From: Nocardia alba NBRC 108234
GTDB lineage: Bacteria > Actinomycetota > Actinomycetes > Mycobacteriales > Mycobacteriaceae
Assembly: GCF_001612665.1 (NCBI RefSeq)
Contig: NZ_BDAX01000025.1
Span: forward strand, 62,001-126,000
Direction: 5' to 3'
Length of the DNA: 64,000 nt
Of the stretch, positions 1-8,393 are shown piece by piece. The notes beneath the pieces were generated by a model. It was not told the origin of the DNA. It was given only the letters and a program-made list of their open reading frames with translations, and did not search any database. Each line of letters begins with the position of its first letter. Within the stretch, counting starts at the first letter, position 1. A program made the position numbers and the translations under genes.

Positions 1-58
1 CTCGGCGGTGAACTGTACGGATAGTGGTGTGCTGGAAGACATCTCGAACCTCCTCGGT

Positions 59-1477
59 TCAGTGGGTGGACCGAGCCCGCACCGGCACGGCCAGTAGCAG
101 GGCGACGGCGAGGTTGATGGCCGCGCACACCGCGAACAGCAGGTGGAAGCCGTGCAGCGGGTCCTCGGCTGTCGCGGAGAAGATGGCCGCCAGTACGGCG
201 ATGCCGAGTGCTCCGCCCACCTGCCGAGCGGTGACGTTCATCCCGATTCCCGCCGCGAACTGTTGCGGTGGAACAGAACTCGCCGCCGCGGTGCCGAACA
301 CGGTGACGACGATGCCGATCCCGCCGCCGCCGAGCAGGCCCGCGGGAATCCACGCGGTCCACAGCGCGGGTTCGAGGCCGAAGGCATCGGTGCTCATCCA
401 GACCAGCGCGGCGGTCGACATCAGCGCGCCGAGCACGCCCACCCACCGCTGGCCTGCCGGTGTCGTGATCCGCCCGGCGACAACGGCGGTCACCATCGAC
501 GCCACCGCACCGACGGTGAGCGCCGCCGCCGACTCGAGGACGGAGTAGCCCCAGATCGCATCGAGGAAGAGCGGACCGGCCAGCAACCACGCGAACATCG
601 AGGCGCCGAACAGCATCGATCCCGCGTTGGCCACGGCGAATTGCCGATCACGCCACAGCGCCACGGCGACCGCGGGGTTGGCGTGGCGGCGGGAGCGAAC
701 CAGCGCGAATCCTGTCAGCGCGAGACCGCCGAGCAACGCGACGAGCGTGCCGGGTGCGGTCCAGCCCCAGCTCTGACCTTCGGTGACGGCCGCCACGATC
801 GCACCGAGTCCGATCGCGATGGCGAGCGTGCCGAGCGGGTCGGGCAGGGTCGTCTCGCGCGAGTCCCGGTCGCCGCCGGGCAGCCGCAGTCCCGGCACGA
901 TCAGCGCCAACGCGATCGGCACATTGATCAGAAAGACCGCACGCCAGCCGAATGACTCGACCAACGCGCCACCCAGTGCCGGACCGACCACCGCCGCGAA
1001 TCCGCCGGCGGCCGACCAGGCGCCGATGGCGGCGCCGATCTTGGCCCGCGGCGTGGCCTGCAGAACCAGCCCGAGCGCCGCGGGGACCATGAACGCCGCC
1101 GCGATGCCCTGCAGGACACGGCCCGCGATGAGCCAGTTCGCACCGGGCGCGAGCCCGCACAGCAGCGAGGTGAGGGCGAATCCGGCCAGTGCCAGGGCGA
1201 ACAGGCGGCGGCGTCCCCAGGCGTCGGCGATGCTCCCGGCCGGGGTGAGCAGCGCCGCGAACGCGATCGCATAGCCGCTCACGATCCAGGTCAGCGTGCC
1301 GGTGGGGGTGCCGGGATAGCTCAGGGCGATCGTCGGGAACGCGATATTGACGACGGAGAGATCGAGGAAGGCGATGAATGCCGCGCCCGAGGCGACCGCG
1401 AGGGTGCGGCCCGCGGCGCTGGTGTCGGGAGTGGCTGTGCTGAGCGGATCTTCGGGCCGAGCTGACACGTCGGTCAT
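59..1477 (-). CDS. MFS drug exporter, DHA2 (14-TM) type
   Basis: 472-residue integral membrane protein of the major facilitator superfamily, probably a proton-driven exporter of small hydrophobic compounds. Visible features are the TM1 motif FLDLSVVNIAFPTI, the loop 2-3 motif ADAWGRRRLF (motif A) and the TM5 motif GPALGGAL (motif C) typical of drug antiporters; the remainder is hydrophobic segments consistent with 14 helices. The reading frame stays open far upstream to about 1993 inside the divergent regulator, but the ATG at 1477 gives the normal family N-terminus. It is divergent from the TetR gene at 1571, with twin repeats in between, so TetR-controlled efflux is the natural reading. The substrate cannot be told. 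Confidence 0.9.
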   Translation of the reverse strand: MTDVSARPEDPLSTATPDTSAAGRTLAVASGAAFIAFLDLSVVNIAFPTIALSYPGTPTGTLTWIVSGYAIAFAALLTPAGSIADAWGRRRLFALALAGFALTSLLCGLAPGANWLIAGRVLQGIAAAFMVPAALGLVLQATPRAKIGAAIGAWSAAGGFAAVVGPALGGALVESFGWRAVFLINVPIALALIVPGLRLPGGDRDSRETTLPDPLGTLAIAIGLGAIVAAVTEGQSWGWTAPGTLVALLGGLALTGFALVRSRRHANPAVAVALWRDRQFAVANAGSMLFGASMFAWLLAGPLFLDAIWGYSVLESAAALTVGAVASMVTAVVAGRITTPAGQRWVGVLGALMSTAALVWMSTDAFGLEPALWTAWIPAGLLGGGGIGIVVTVFGTAAASSVPPQQFAAGIGMNVTARQVGGALGIAVLAAIFSATAEDPLHGFHLLFAVCAAINLAVALLLAVPVRARSTH

Positions 1478-1507
1478 GCGGAGTCCTTCGCGGAGAGAAA
1501 TAAGAAC

Positions 1508-1547
1508 GTACGATCGTTCGTAAATAAAAGTACGACCGATCGTTCGC
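1508..1547. promoter_or_regulatory. Twin TetR-type operator between MFS exporter and regulator
   Basis: Two copies of CGATCGTTCG (1511-1520 and 1537-1546) lie 26 bp apart, start to start, in the 93-bp divergent intergenic region. Each is half of a near-palindrome centred on CGATCG, the first reading ACGTACGATCGTTCGT. The AT-rich stretch TAAATAAAAG between them probably belongs to a promoter. Inference: binding sites of the adjacent TetR protein, controlling both genes. Confidence 0.7.
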
Positions 1548-1570
1548 CTTTGCAACCCCGCGGTGGAACA

Positions 1571-2203
1571 ATGGCATCCATGACCCAGTCGATGGAACCG
1601 AGCGATCAGCGGTTGGCCAAGGGCGCCCGTGCGCGCGCCACCATCGCCCGTCGCGCCGCCGAACTCGCCTCCGTAGAGGGCCTGGACGGCCTCAGTATCG
1701 GCCGACTCGCCACCGACCTCGGCATCAGCAAGAGCGGCATCGCCACCCTCTTCGGCACCAAAGAAGCGCTCCAGCTCGCCGCCGTCCAGGCCGGTCGCGA
1801 CATCTTCATCGAACGGGTCATCGCGCCCGGCCTGCGCGTGCCACGCGGCGGAACTCGGGTTCGCGCGATGATCGAGGGCTGGTTCGCCCACATCGAGAAT
1901 CCCCCCTTCCCCGGCGGCTGCTTCCGGGTGGCCACGCTCACCGAATTCAGCAGCAAGCCCGGCCCCGTGCGCGACGCCGTCGTCGCCGACCATGACAACT
2001 GGCTGTCCTTCCTCAGCGACGAGGTCCGTAAGGCTCAGGCCGAGGGGGAACTCGCCGACGCCGACCCCGATCTGCTGGTTTTCGAACTGGACGCGATCGT
2101 GAGCGCCGCCAATATCGCCTGCCAGACGGGAGATTCGGCCCGCGTCGAAGCCGCGCGCACCATCGCGAACCGCTTGCTGTCGGATGCGGCGAGCGTGGGA
2201 TAG
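1571..2203 (+). CDS. TetR/AcrR family transcriptional repressor
   Basis: 210-residue one-component regulator. The N-terminal helix-turn-helix is clear (ASVEGLDGLSIGRLATDL followed by GISKSGIATLFGTKEAL), with a C-terminal ligand and dimerisation region containing WFAHIENPPFPGGC, which is characteristic of a TetR subgroup (TetR_C_6/YfiR-like). ATG 1571 was chosen; ATG 1580 is an alternative and the open frame from TTG 1550 is not needed. It is divergent from the MFS exporter gene, and the twin operator between them suggests autoregulation and repression of the exporter until a ligand binds. Confidence 0.9.
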   Translation: MASMTQSMEPSDQRLAKGARARATIARRAAELASVEGLDGLSIGRLATDLGISKSGIATLFGTKEALQLAAVQAGRDIFIERVIAPGLRVPRGGTRVRAMIEGWFAHIENPPFPGGCFRVATLTEFSSKPGPVRDAVVADHDNWLSFLSDEVRKAQAEGELADADPDLLVFELDAIVSAANIACQTGDSARVEAARTIANRLLSDAASVG

Positions 2204-2241
2204 TGGTGCAGCCGGACCGGCAGCCGGTACGCCTGGGCCCT

Positions 2242-2260
2242 GCGGGAACCTAGCTCCCGC
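2242..2260. terminator. Short hairpin between convergent genes
   Basis: GCGGGA (2242-2247) and TCCCGC (2255-2260) form a 6-bp stem with a 7-base loop, between the TetR stop and the end of the chelatase-like gene. There is no T-run, so this is a weak intrinsic terminator candidate only. Confidence 0.3.
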
Positions 2261-2328
2261 GCTCCGCTACGATGTCGACCGAAAATGCGGCACGCCGCAC
2301 CGGAGGTGTCGACCCGCTCCTTGCTGGA

Positions 2329-3183
2329 TCAGGCGGAGAGTACGAGTTCGGTGGCGACGCAGGTGTCGTATCGCGCCCAGATCACGTCGACCAGCGCTGA
2401 GTGCGCGCCGATGACATCGGCGTGCACGACCTCGGGCGCGGCGGCGACCAGCCGGTCGGTGAGCAGCCCCGGCGCCAGGAACCACGGTGCTACGACGATG
2501 CGTTCGGCACCGCGCCCTCGCAGCTGATCCACCGCCTGCCCGATGCTGGGTTCGACTGTCGCGAAACACATTTCAGCGGGGCAGCCGGTCACGGCAGCCA
2601 GCCGTCGAGCCACCACGGCGGTTCGCCGGTTGGCCGCGGCATCACGCGAACCGACAGCGGCGACGGCGATCCCCACCGGAGCATCACGCAACGGACCGGG
2701 CGCGGCGGTCGGCGTACCGAGGGACGCCGGGACCACAGGCGTCGCCCGATCGGCGAGCAGCGGAATGCGGCACGAGCGCGCGACGCGGTCGGCGACCGCG
2801 GCGATGAGCAGCGGATCGGGGCCGAGTACCGCTGCCTGGGTGAGTCGAAGCCGGGGATGACGGCGGCCCGCCTCGACCAGCAGGGCCGGAAGGTCGACCC
2901 GTGCGTGAAAAGCGTTGCCGAGCAGGAGGGGAACGACGATCACGTCGGTGTGGCCCGCAATGGCGAGGTCATCGACAACCTCATCCACCGAGGGCGTGCT
3001 GAGATCGAGGAAAGCCAGCCGGACCGGGATGTCGGGTCGGGCCGTGGCAACTTCGGCGACCACGGCGGCCATGGTCGCCGCCGAACGCGGATCACGGCTG
3101 CCGTGGGCAACCGCGATCAGCGCGGGCCCGCCGCCGCGCGGTGCCGAAATGGCACCGCGCGCCGGAGCCGGCAGGCGATACAT
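2329..3183 (-). CDS. Sirohydrochlorin chelatase-like protein (CbiX/SirB family)
   Basis: 284 residues. It probably inserts Fe2+ into sirohydrochlorin to make siroheme, the cofactor of the sulfite reductase encoded in the same operon. The CbiX-type start is visible after about 20 residues: LIAVAHGSRDPRS, with the metal-binding His in AHGSRD, then IVVPLLLGNAFHARVDLP with the second conserved His. A second, more degenerate half follows (GIAVAAVGSRDAAAN), so the protein is the two-lobed form, with catalytic His residues obvious only in the N-terminal half. The ATG at 3183 overlaps the cysN stop as TGATG, indicating translational coupling. M. tuberculosis has an equivalent gene next to cysH. Terminal gene of the sulfate-reduction operon. 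Confidence 0.85.
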   Translation of the reverse strand: MYRLPAPARGAISAPRGGGPALIAVAHGSRDPRSAATMAAVVAEVATARPDIPVRLAFLDLSTPSVDEVVDDLAIAGHTDVIVVPLLLGNAFHARVDLPALLVEAGRRHPRLRLTQAAVLGPDPLLIAAVADRVARSCRIPLLADRATPVVPASLGTPTAAPGPLRDAPVGIAVAAVGSRDAAANRRTAVVARRLAAVTGCPAEMCFATVEPSIGQAVDQLRGRGAERIVVAPWFLAPGLLTDRLVAAAPEVVHADVIGAHSALVDVIWARYDTCVATELVLSA

Positions 3184-4478
3184 CAGACCGCGGTACCGAC
3201 CTCGACCGAGGTCAGCACGTCGCCGACCAGGCCTGCCGCGAGCGTGTTGCCGCCCGCGGGATCGATCAGCAGGAACGATCCTGTGTGCCGGTTGGTGCGG
3301 TAGTCGTCGGCCGGGATCGGTTCGGCCAAGCGCAGCGAGACACGCCCGATATCGTTGAGCTCCAACGACTCCGGGCTGGGCTGGGCGGTGAGCGTCTGCT
3401 CGTCGAACCGCTCCACGAGTGCGCCGACGATGGCCTGGGTGGTCTTGGCGCCGTGCTTGAGCAGCAGCCGGGCACCGGGACGCAGACCCTTGTCGCCGAG
3501 CCAGCACACGGTCGCGTCGAAGGCATCGACCGGTTCCGGGGCATCGTGCGCCGAGGCGATGATGTCGCCGCGCGAGATGTCGACCTCGTCGGCCAGGATC
3601 AGCGTCACGCTGCGCCCGACCTGGGCGACGGCCAGTTCGCCGTCCGGGGTGTCGATGCGCTCGACGGTGGTCTTCTTGCCCGAGGGCAGCACCACGATCT
3701 CGTCACCGGGCGACACCGAACCGGCCGCGATCTGACCCGCGTAACCCCGGTAGTCGGGGTGTTCGGCGGTACGCGGACGGATCACGTACTGCACCGGGAA
3801 ACGCAGACCCAGCGCGTGCGCTCCGGTCGAATCAGCGTCCACCGGAACGGATTCCAGGTGCTCGATCAGCGAGGGACCGTTGTAGTACGGGGTGTTCTCG
3901 GAGCGGCTGGCGATATTGTCGCCGTGCAGCGCCGAGACCGGGATCTCGATGACATCCTCGGTGGCCCAGCCCAGCTTCGAGGTGAGCTCGTTGAACTCGG
4001 CGGAGATCTCGGCGAACACCTCGGCGGGATTGTCGACGAGGTCGATCTTGTTCACCGCCAGCACCAGACGCGGCACGCCGAGCAGCGCGAGCACCGCGGC
4101 GTGCCGACGGGTCTGCTCGATGACGCCCTTGCGCGCGTCGGTCAGCAGGATCACCAGCTGCGCGGTGGACGCGCCCGACACGGTATTGCGCGTGTACTGG
4201 ACGTGCCCCGGCGTATCGGCCAGCACGAAAGACCGCTTGGGCGTGGCGAAATAACGGTAGGCCACGTCGATGGTGATGCCCTGCTCACGCTCGGCGCGCA
4301 GGCCGTCGACGAGCAGCGACAGGTCCGGGGTGGACAGTCCGCGGTCGACCGAGGCGCGAGTGACCGCGTCGATCTGATCGGCCAGCACGGACTTCGTGTC
4401 GTAGAGCAGTCGTCCGACCAGGGTTGACTTACCGTCGTCGACAGAACCGGCGGTAGCCAGCCTCAATAGGTCGGACAT
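3183..4478 (-). CDS. cysN: Sulfate adenylyltransferase subunit 1 (GTPase), CysN
   Basis: 431-residue regulatory GTPase of ATP sulfurylase; with CysD it makes adenosine 5'-phosphosulfate (APS) from ATP and sulfate, driven by GTP hydrolysis. The EF-Tu-like G domain shows GSVDDGKST (11-19), DTPGH (88-92) and NKID (143-146), followed by two beta-barrel domains. The protein stops after the CysN part: the C-terminal APS kinase (CysC) domain fused in M. tuberculosis CysNC is absent. This fits the adjacent CysH being an APS reductase that needs no PAPS. The ATG overlaps the cysD stop (TGATG). Confidence 0.97.
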   Translation of the reverse strand: MSDLLRLATAGSVDDGKSTLVGRLLYDTKSVLADQIDAVTRASVDRGLSTPDLSLLVDGLRAEREQGITIDVAYRYFATPKRSFVLADTPGHVQYTRNTVSGASTAQLVILLTDARKGVIEQTRRHAAVLALLGVPRLVLAVNKIDLVDNPAEVFAEISAEFNELTSKLGWATEDVIEIPVSALHGDNIASRSENTPYYNGPSLIEHLESVPVDADSTGAHALGLRFPVQYVIRPRTAEHPDYRGYAGQIAAGSVSPGDEIVVLPSGKKTTVERIDTPDGELAVAQVGRSVTLILADEVDISRGDIIASAHDAPEPVDAFDATVCWLGDKGLRPGARLLLKHGAKTTQAIVGALVERFDEQTLTAQPSPESLELNDIGRVSLRLAEPIPADDYRTNRHTGSFLLIDPAGGNTLAAGLVGDVLTSVEVGTAV

Positions 4479-5437
4479 CAGAAATAACCCTCTCGCTTGC
4501 GGTCTTCCATGGCGGCTTCCGACACACGGTCGTCGCCACGAGTAGCACCGCGTTCGGTCAGTCGGGACGCCGCGACCTCGGCCAGGATGGCCTGGTTGTC
4601 GGCGGCGTCGGAGATGATGGCGCCGGTGGTGGAACCGTCGCCGACGGTGCGATAGCGCACCGAACGGGTCTCCAGAACCTCGTTCTCGTTCGGGCCGCCC
4701 CACACGCCGGGCGTCATCCACATGCCGTCGCGGGAGTACACCGGACGCTCGTGGGCGTAGTAGATCGACGCCAGGTCGATGTTCTCGCGGGCGATGTAGC
4801 GCCAGATGTCCAGTTCGGTCCAGTTGCTCAGCGGGAACACGCGCACATGCTCACCCGGCGCGTGCTTGCCGTTGTAGAGGTTCCACAGCTCGGGGCGCTG
4901 ACGCTTCGGATCCCACTGGCCGAAGGCGTTGCGCAGCGAGAAGATCCGCTCCTTGGCGCGCGAGCGCTCCTCGTCGCGACGTCCGCCGCCGAAGACCGCG
5001 TCGAAGCGGTGCTCGGTGATGGCGTCGAGCAACGGCACGGTCTGCAACGGGTTGCGGATACCGTCGGGGCGCTCGGTCAGCCGGCCGTCGGCCAGGTACT
5101 CCTCGACCGAGGCGACGTGCAGGCGAAGGCCGTAGCGCTCGACCACCCGGTCGCGGAATTCGAGCACCTCGTCGAGATTGTGCCCGGTGTCCACGTGCAG
5201 CAGCGTGAACGGCAGCGGCGCGGGCCAGAAGGCCTTGAGTGCCAGGTGCAGCAGGACGGTGGAGTCCTTGCCGCCGGAGAACAGGATCACGGGGCGCTCG
5301 AATTCGCCCGCGACCTCACGGAAGATGTGGATCGCCTCGGATTCCAGCGCCGCGAGGGTGTCGAACTCGGTCAGGCCGAGTTCGCGTTCGGTGGTGTTGG
5401 TACTCACAGGCTCACTCCCAGTGGTGGTGATGGTCAT
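4478..5437 (-). CDS. cysD: Sulfate adenylyltransferase subunit 2, CysD
   Basis: 319-residue catalytic subunit of ATP sulfurylase. The PP-loop SGGKDST (54-60) binds ATP; the PAPS-reductase-like fold continues with LLHVDTGHN, GGGRRDEERSRAKERIFS and the C-terminal DRKREGYF that is nearly invariant in CysD. ATG 5437 overlaps the cysH stop by four bases (ATGA); an in-frame ATG at 5455 would extend it by six residues and is less likely. Part of the nirA-cysH-cysD-cysN operon with overlaps at each of the last junctions. Confidence 0.97.
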   Translation of the reverse strand: MTITTTGSEPVSTNTTERELGLTEFDTLAALESEAIHIFREVAGEFERPVILFSGGKDSTVLLHLALKAFWPAPLPFTLLHVDTGHNLDEVLEFRDRVVERYGLRLHVASVEEYLADGRLTERPDGIRNPLQTVPLLDAITEHRFDAVFGGGRRDEERSRAKERIFSLRNAFGQWDPKRQRPELWNLYNGKHAPGEHVRVFPLSNWTELDIWRYIARENIDLASIYYAHERPVYSRDGMWMTPGVWGGPNENEVLETRSVRYRTVGDGSTTGAIISDAADNQAILAEVAASRLTERGATRGDDRVSEAAMEDRKREGYF

Positions 5438-6153
5438 GATTGGTGCAATCCGCATTCGGTCTTGGCGATACCGGCCCAGCGGCCGCTGCGCGGATCGGAC
5501 CCCGGCTCCGGCTTGCGCGTGCACGGTGCGCAGCCGATGGACGGGTAACCCTCCTCCACCAGGGGATTGACGAGAATGCCGTTGGCCGCGATGTAGGCCT
5601 GCATCTCGTCGTCGGACCACGGTGCGATCGGGTTGATCTTCACCAGGCCGAAGGCGTCGTCGAACGAGATCAGCGGCGCGTTGGCGCGGGTGGGCGCCTC
5701 GACGCGGCGGATGCCGGTGATCCACGCGTTGTAGCCGCTCAGCGACTGCTTCAGCGGGACCACCTTGCGCAGCCGGCAGCATTCGGCGGCGTCACGGGCG
5801 AACAGGTCCTTGCCGAGCAGTTCGTCCTGTTCGGCGACGCTCGCCTCGGGGCGCACGTTCACCACGTTCACCCCGTACACGGCCTCGACCGCGTCGCGGG
5901 TGCCGATGGTCTCGGCGAAGTGGTAGCCGGTGTCGAGGAAGAGAACATCCACACCGGGACGGGTCTGCGCGGCCAAGTGGACCAGCGCGCCGTCCTGCAT
6001 GTTCGACGCGACGATGTAACCGCTGCCGAACACCTTGTCGGTCCACGCGATCAGCTCGGCGGGCGAGGCATCGGGGCCCAGCTCGGCCGCGCCCTGCTCG
6101 GCGAGCGCGCGCAGTTCGTCTTCGGACAGCTTTGCCGCGAGATTCGTTGTCAC
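5434..6153 (-). CDS. cysH: APS reductase (assimilatory), CysH
   Basis: 239 residues. Reduces activated sulfate to sulfite using thioredoxin. Cys125-Cys126 (AAECCRLRKV) and Cys208-x2-Cys211 (IGCAPC) form the four-Cys set that binds a [4Fe-4S] cluster, which marks the enzyme as using APS rather than PAPS; the catalytic Cys is Cys234 in KTECGLH. The GTG start at 6153 has GAGGAG nine bases upstream. Twenty bases separate it from nirA, and it overlaps cysD by ATGA. Confidence 0.96.
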   Translation of the reverse strand: MTTNLAAKLSEDELRALAEQGAAELGPDASPAELIAWTDKVFGSGYIVASNMQDGALVHLAAQTRPGVDVLFLDTGYHFAETIGTRDAVEAVYGVNVVNVRPEASVAEQDELLGKDLFARDAAECCRLRKVVPLKQSLSGYNAWITGIRRVEAPTRANAPLISFDDAFGLVKINPIAPWSDDEMQAYIAANGILVNPLVEEGYPSIGCAPCTRKPEPGSDPRSGRWAGIAKTECGLHQS

Positions 6154-6173
6154 AGTGGGGATCTCCTCATCAA

Positions 6174-7958
6174 CTATCGGAGGTCGGCCTCGTCGGCGCG
6201 CACAGCCCACACCGCGAAGCGTTCCCCGGATTCCCGGTTCTTGACGAAGTTGCGGACGACGCGATCGATGTAGTCACCGAGTTCGACGCTGGTCACCTTG
6301 TGCTGGCGCAACTTGCGGCCGAACGCGCTGTCCAGACCGAGGCTGCCACCCAGATGAACCTGGAAACCCTCCACCTGATTCCCGGTGCCGTCGTCGACGA
6401 GCTGGCCCTTGAACCCGATATCGGCGATCTGGGACCGGCCGCACGAGTTCGGGCAGCCATTGATGTTGATGGTGATCGGCACGTCGAGTTCGGCGTTGAT
6501 ATCGGCCAAGCGCCGCTCTAGTTCGGGTGCCAGCACCTGCGAACGCTTGCGGGTCTCGACGAAGGAGAGCTTGCAGAACTCGATGCCACTGCACGCCAGC
6601 AGATTTCGACGCCAGACCGAGGGCCGGGCCTGCAGGCCGAGCGGTTCGAGTTCGTCGATCAGCGCGTCGACCTGGTCGTCGGCGATGTCGAGGATGATCA
6701 GCTTCTGGTACGGGGTGAAGCGAATGCGATCCGAGCCGTACTTCTCGGCGGCGTCGGCGACCTTGCTCAGGATGGTGCCCGAGACGCGACCGGCGATGGG
6801 GGAGAAGCCGACGGAATTCAGGCCGTTGCGCAGCTTCTGCACACCGACGTGGTCGATCGGCTTGGCCGGCCGCTCCGGCGCGGGACCGTCGACGAGCTTG
6901 CGCTTCAGGTACTCGTCCTCGAGTACCTGCCGGAACTTCTCGATGCCCCAGTCCTTGATCAGGAACTTCAGGCGGGCCTTGGTGCGCAGGCGACGGTAGC
7001 CGTAGTCGCGGTAGAGCGAGACGACCGCTTCCCACACGTCGGGGACCTCTTCGAGGGGCACGAACGCGCCGACGCGCTGAGCCAGCATCGGGTTGGTGGA
7101 CAGACCGCCGCCGACCCAGAGATCGAGGCCGGGACCGTGCTCGGGGTGGTTCACCCCGACGAAGGCGATGTCGTTGATCTCGTGCACCACGTCCTGCTGG
7201 CCCGAGATCGCGGTCTTGAACTTGCGGGGAAGGTTCGAGTACTCCTTCTTCCCGATGTAGCGCTTGACGATCTCGTCGACCGCCCAGGTGGGGTCGATGA
7301 TCTCGTCGAGCGACTCACCCGCGAGCGGCGAACCGAGCACCACACGCGGGCAGTCGCCGCACGCCTCGGTGGTGTGCAGGCCCACCGACTCGAGCCGACG
7401 CCAGATCTCCGGGACGTTCTCGACCTCGATCCAGTGGTACTGGACGTTCTCGCGGTCCGACAGATCGGCGGTGTCGCGGCCGAACTCGGTGGAGATCTGG
7501 CCGACCGTGCGCAGCTGGGCGGCGGAGAGTGCGCCACCATCGCAGCGCACCCGCATCATGAAGTATTTGGCTTCGAGCAGATCGATGTTGTCATCGTCGG
7601 TGAAGGTGCCGTCGTAGCCCTCTTCACGCTGGGTGTAGAGACCCCACCAACGGAAACGGCCACGCAGGTCGGCCTTGTCGATCGAGTCGAAGCCGCCCTT
7701 GGCGTAGATGTTCTCGATACGCGAACGCACGTTGAGCGGATTGTCGTCCTTCTTGGACTGCTCGTTCGGGTTCAGTGGCTCGCGGTAGCCGAGGGCCCAC
7801 TGACCTTCGGAGCGGCGGCGGACCGGCTTGCCGGTGCGGGCGCGGGGCGCGACCGGGGCATCGGTGCTCGGGCGGGCCGGGCGCTGGGCAGCTGATCGCT
7901 CAGTGCGGGCCTGCGCTGTCGACTGTCCGGTCGAACCGGCGTCGGTGCTCGACGTCAT
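6174..7958 (-). CDS. nirA: Ferredoxin-dependent sulfite reductase (NirA/SirA)
   Basis: 594 residues. Six-electron reduction of sulfite to sulfide with siroheme and a [4Fe-4S] cluster. Cluster ligands are Cys456, Cys462, Cys502 and Cys506 (C-x5-C and C-x3-C). Tyr108 in GLYTQR and Cys200 in TTEAC sit at a constant offset of 39 from the Tyr69-Cys161 pair that is covalently linked beside the siroheme in M. tuberculosis NirA; the four ligands have the same offset. The extra length is therefore a 39-residue Ser/Ala/Arg-rich N-terminus. First enzyme gene of the operon, 130 bases downstream of the Cys-rich leader peptide, which probably controls it by attenuation. Despite the nirA name in mycobacteria the reaction is sulfite reduction. 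Confidence 0.96.
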   Translation of the reverse strand: MTSSTDAGSTGQSTAQARTERSAAQRPARPSTDAPVAPRARTGKPVRRRSEGQWALGYREPLNPNEQSKKDDNPLNVRSRIENIYAKGGFDSIDKADLRGRFRWWGLYTQREEGYDGTFTDDDNIDLLEAKYFMMRVRCDGGALSAAQLRTVGQISTEFGRDTADLSDRENVQYHWIEVENVPEIWRRLESVGLHTTEACGDCPRVVLGSPLAGESLDEIIDPTWAVDEIVKRYIGKKEYSNLPRKFKTAISGQQDVVHEINDIAFVGVNHPEHGPGLDLWVGGGLSTNPMLAQRVGAFVPLEEVPDVWEAVVSLYRDYGYRRLRTKARLKFLIKDWGIEKFRQVLEDEYLKRKLVDGPAPERPAKPIDHVGVQKLRNGLNSVGFSPIAGRVSGTILSKVADAAEKYGSDRIRFTPYQKLIILDIADDQVDALIDELEPLGLQARPSVWRRNLLACSGIEFCKLSFVETRKRSQVLAPELERRLADINAELDVPITININGCPNSCGRSQIADIGFKGQLVDDGTGNQVEGFQVHLGGSLGLDSAFGRKLRQHKVTSVELGDYIDRVVRNFVKNRESGERFAVWAVRADEADLR

Positions 7959-8088
7959 GGTGGGGTCGCTCCTGCGGGGTGGTGGGACATCCGTGCTGAA
8001 GGCGCGAGGGGCTGGCTCGCGTCAGGGAGTCAGCGGGCCGATGAAAGTCGAAGGCACCGGGGGATACCCGGGCGTGGACGCCGCTGCG

Positions 8089-8181
8089 CTACCGGTGGAA
8101 ACCGGGCCGACAACAGGCGCTACACACACGCTGGAAGTCGACGTGGCGACGGGCCACGAGTCGTACTCCAGTTGCGTGCAT
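8089..8181 (-). CDS. Cys-rich leader peptide of the sulfate-reduction operon
   Basis: Thirty-residue ORF, beginning MHATGVRLVARRH and carrying Cys20, Cys23 and Cys24 in VCSACCRPG. Mycobacterial short ORFs with an Arg-rich start and a C-x2-CC-type run upstream of cysteine-biosynthesis genes act as cysteine-responsive attenuators (established, M. smegmatis); this one has the same design and position, 130 bases before nirA. The ATG lies six bases after a CACAAT box, so the transcript probably starts at the ATG and has no ribosome binding site. Inference: ribosome stalling at the Cys codons when charged tRNA-Cys is scarce lets transcription continue into nirA-cysHDN. Confidence 0.8.
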   Translation of the reverse strand: MHATGVRLVARRHVDFQRVCSACCRPGFHR

Positions 8182-8187
8182 GTGCCT

Positions 8188-8193
8188 ATTGTG
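8188..8193 (-). promoter_or_regulatory. -10 box for the leader peptide / cys operon
   Basis: CACAAT on the minus strand is separated from the leader ATG (8181) by the six bases AGGCAC, the spacing expected when the first transcribed base is the A of ATG. No convincing -35 was found. Confidence 0.5.
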
Positions 8194-8393
8194 CCACGTC
8201 AGCCCGGTCGTTCCGACAGCAAGGAGATATTTCCCGCACTTTTGGGGGAAATTCCCTGGACGACCGTCCTGTTCTGTGACGGGGGTCATAGCCCACCGTG
8301 CGGAACCGGCCCGTGATGCTCCCGTGTCGGCAAGTGTGCGGTACCGCACAGGGCGATTGACCTCGATCGCGCTCGAGGTTGCAGAGTAGTGCG

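Noticed and set aside
24..955. Long plus-strand open frames opposite the MFS gene
   Set aside because: They are low-complexity Arg/Ala/Pro shadows produced by high GC content, with no start context.
1478..1993. N-terminal extension of the MFS frame to 1993
   Set aside because: It lies inside the divergent TetR gene on the other strand; the normal family start is the ATG at 1477.
2286..2299. TGCGGC-AC-GCCGCA palindrome after the chelatase-like gene
   Set aside because: A 2-base loop cannot form a hairpin and the site lies between gene ends, so no function can be supported.
4479..4721. Upstream extension of the cysN frame
   Set aside because: It lies within cysD; the TGATG junction at 4478 and the normal MSDLLRLATAGSVDDGKS start fix the gene.
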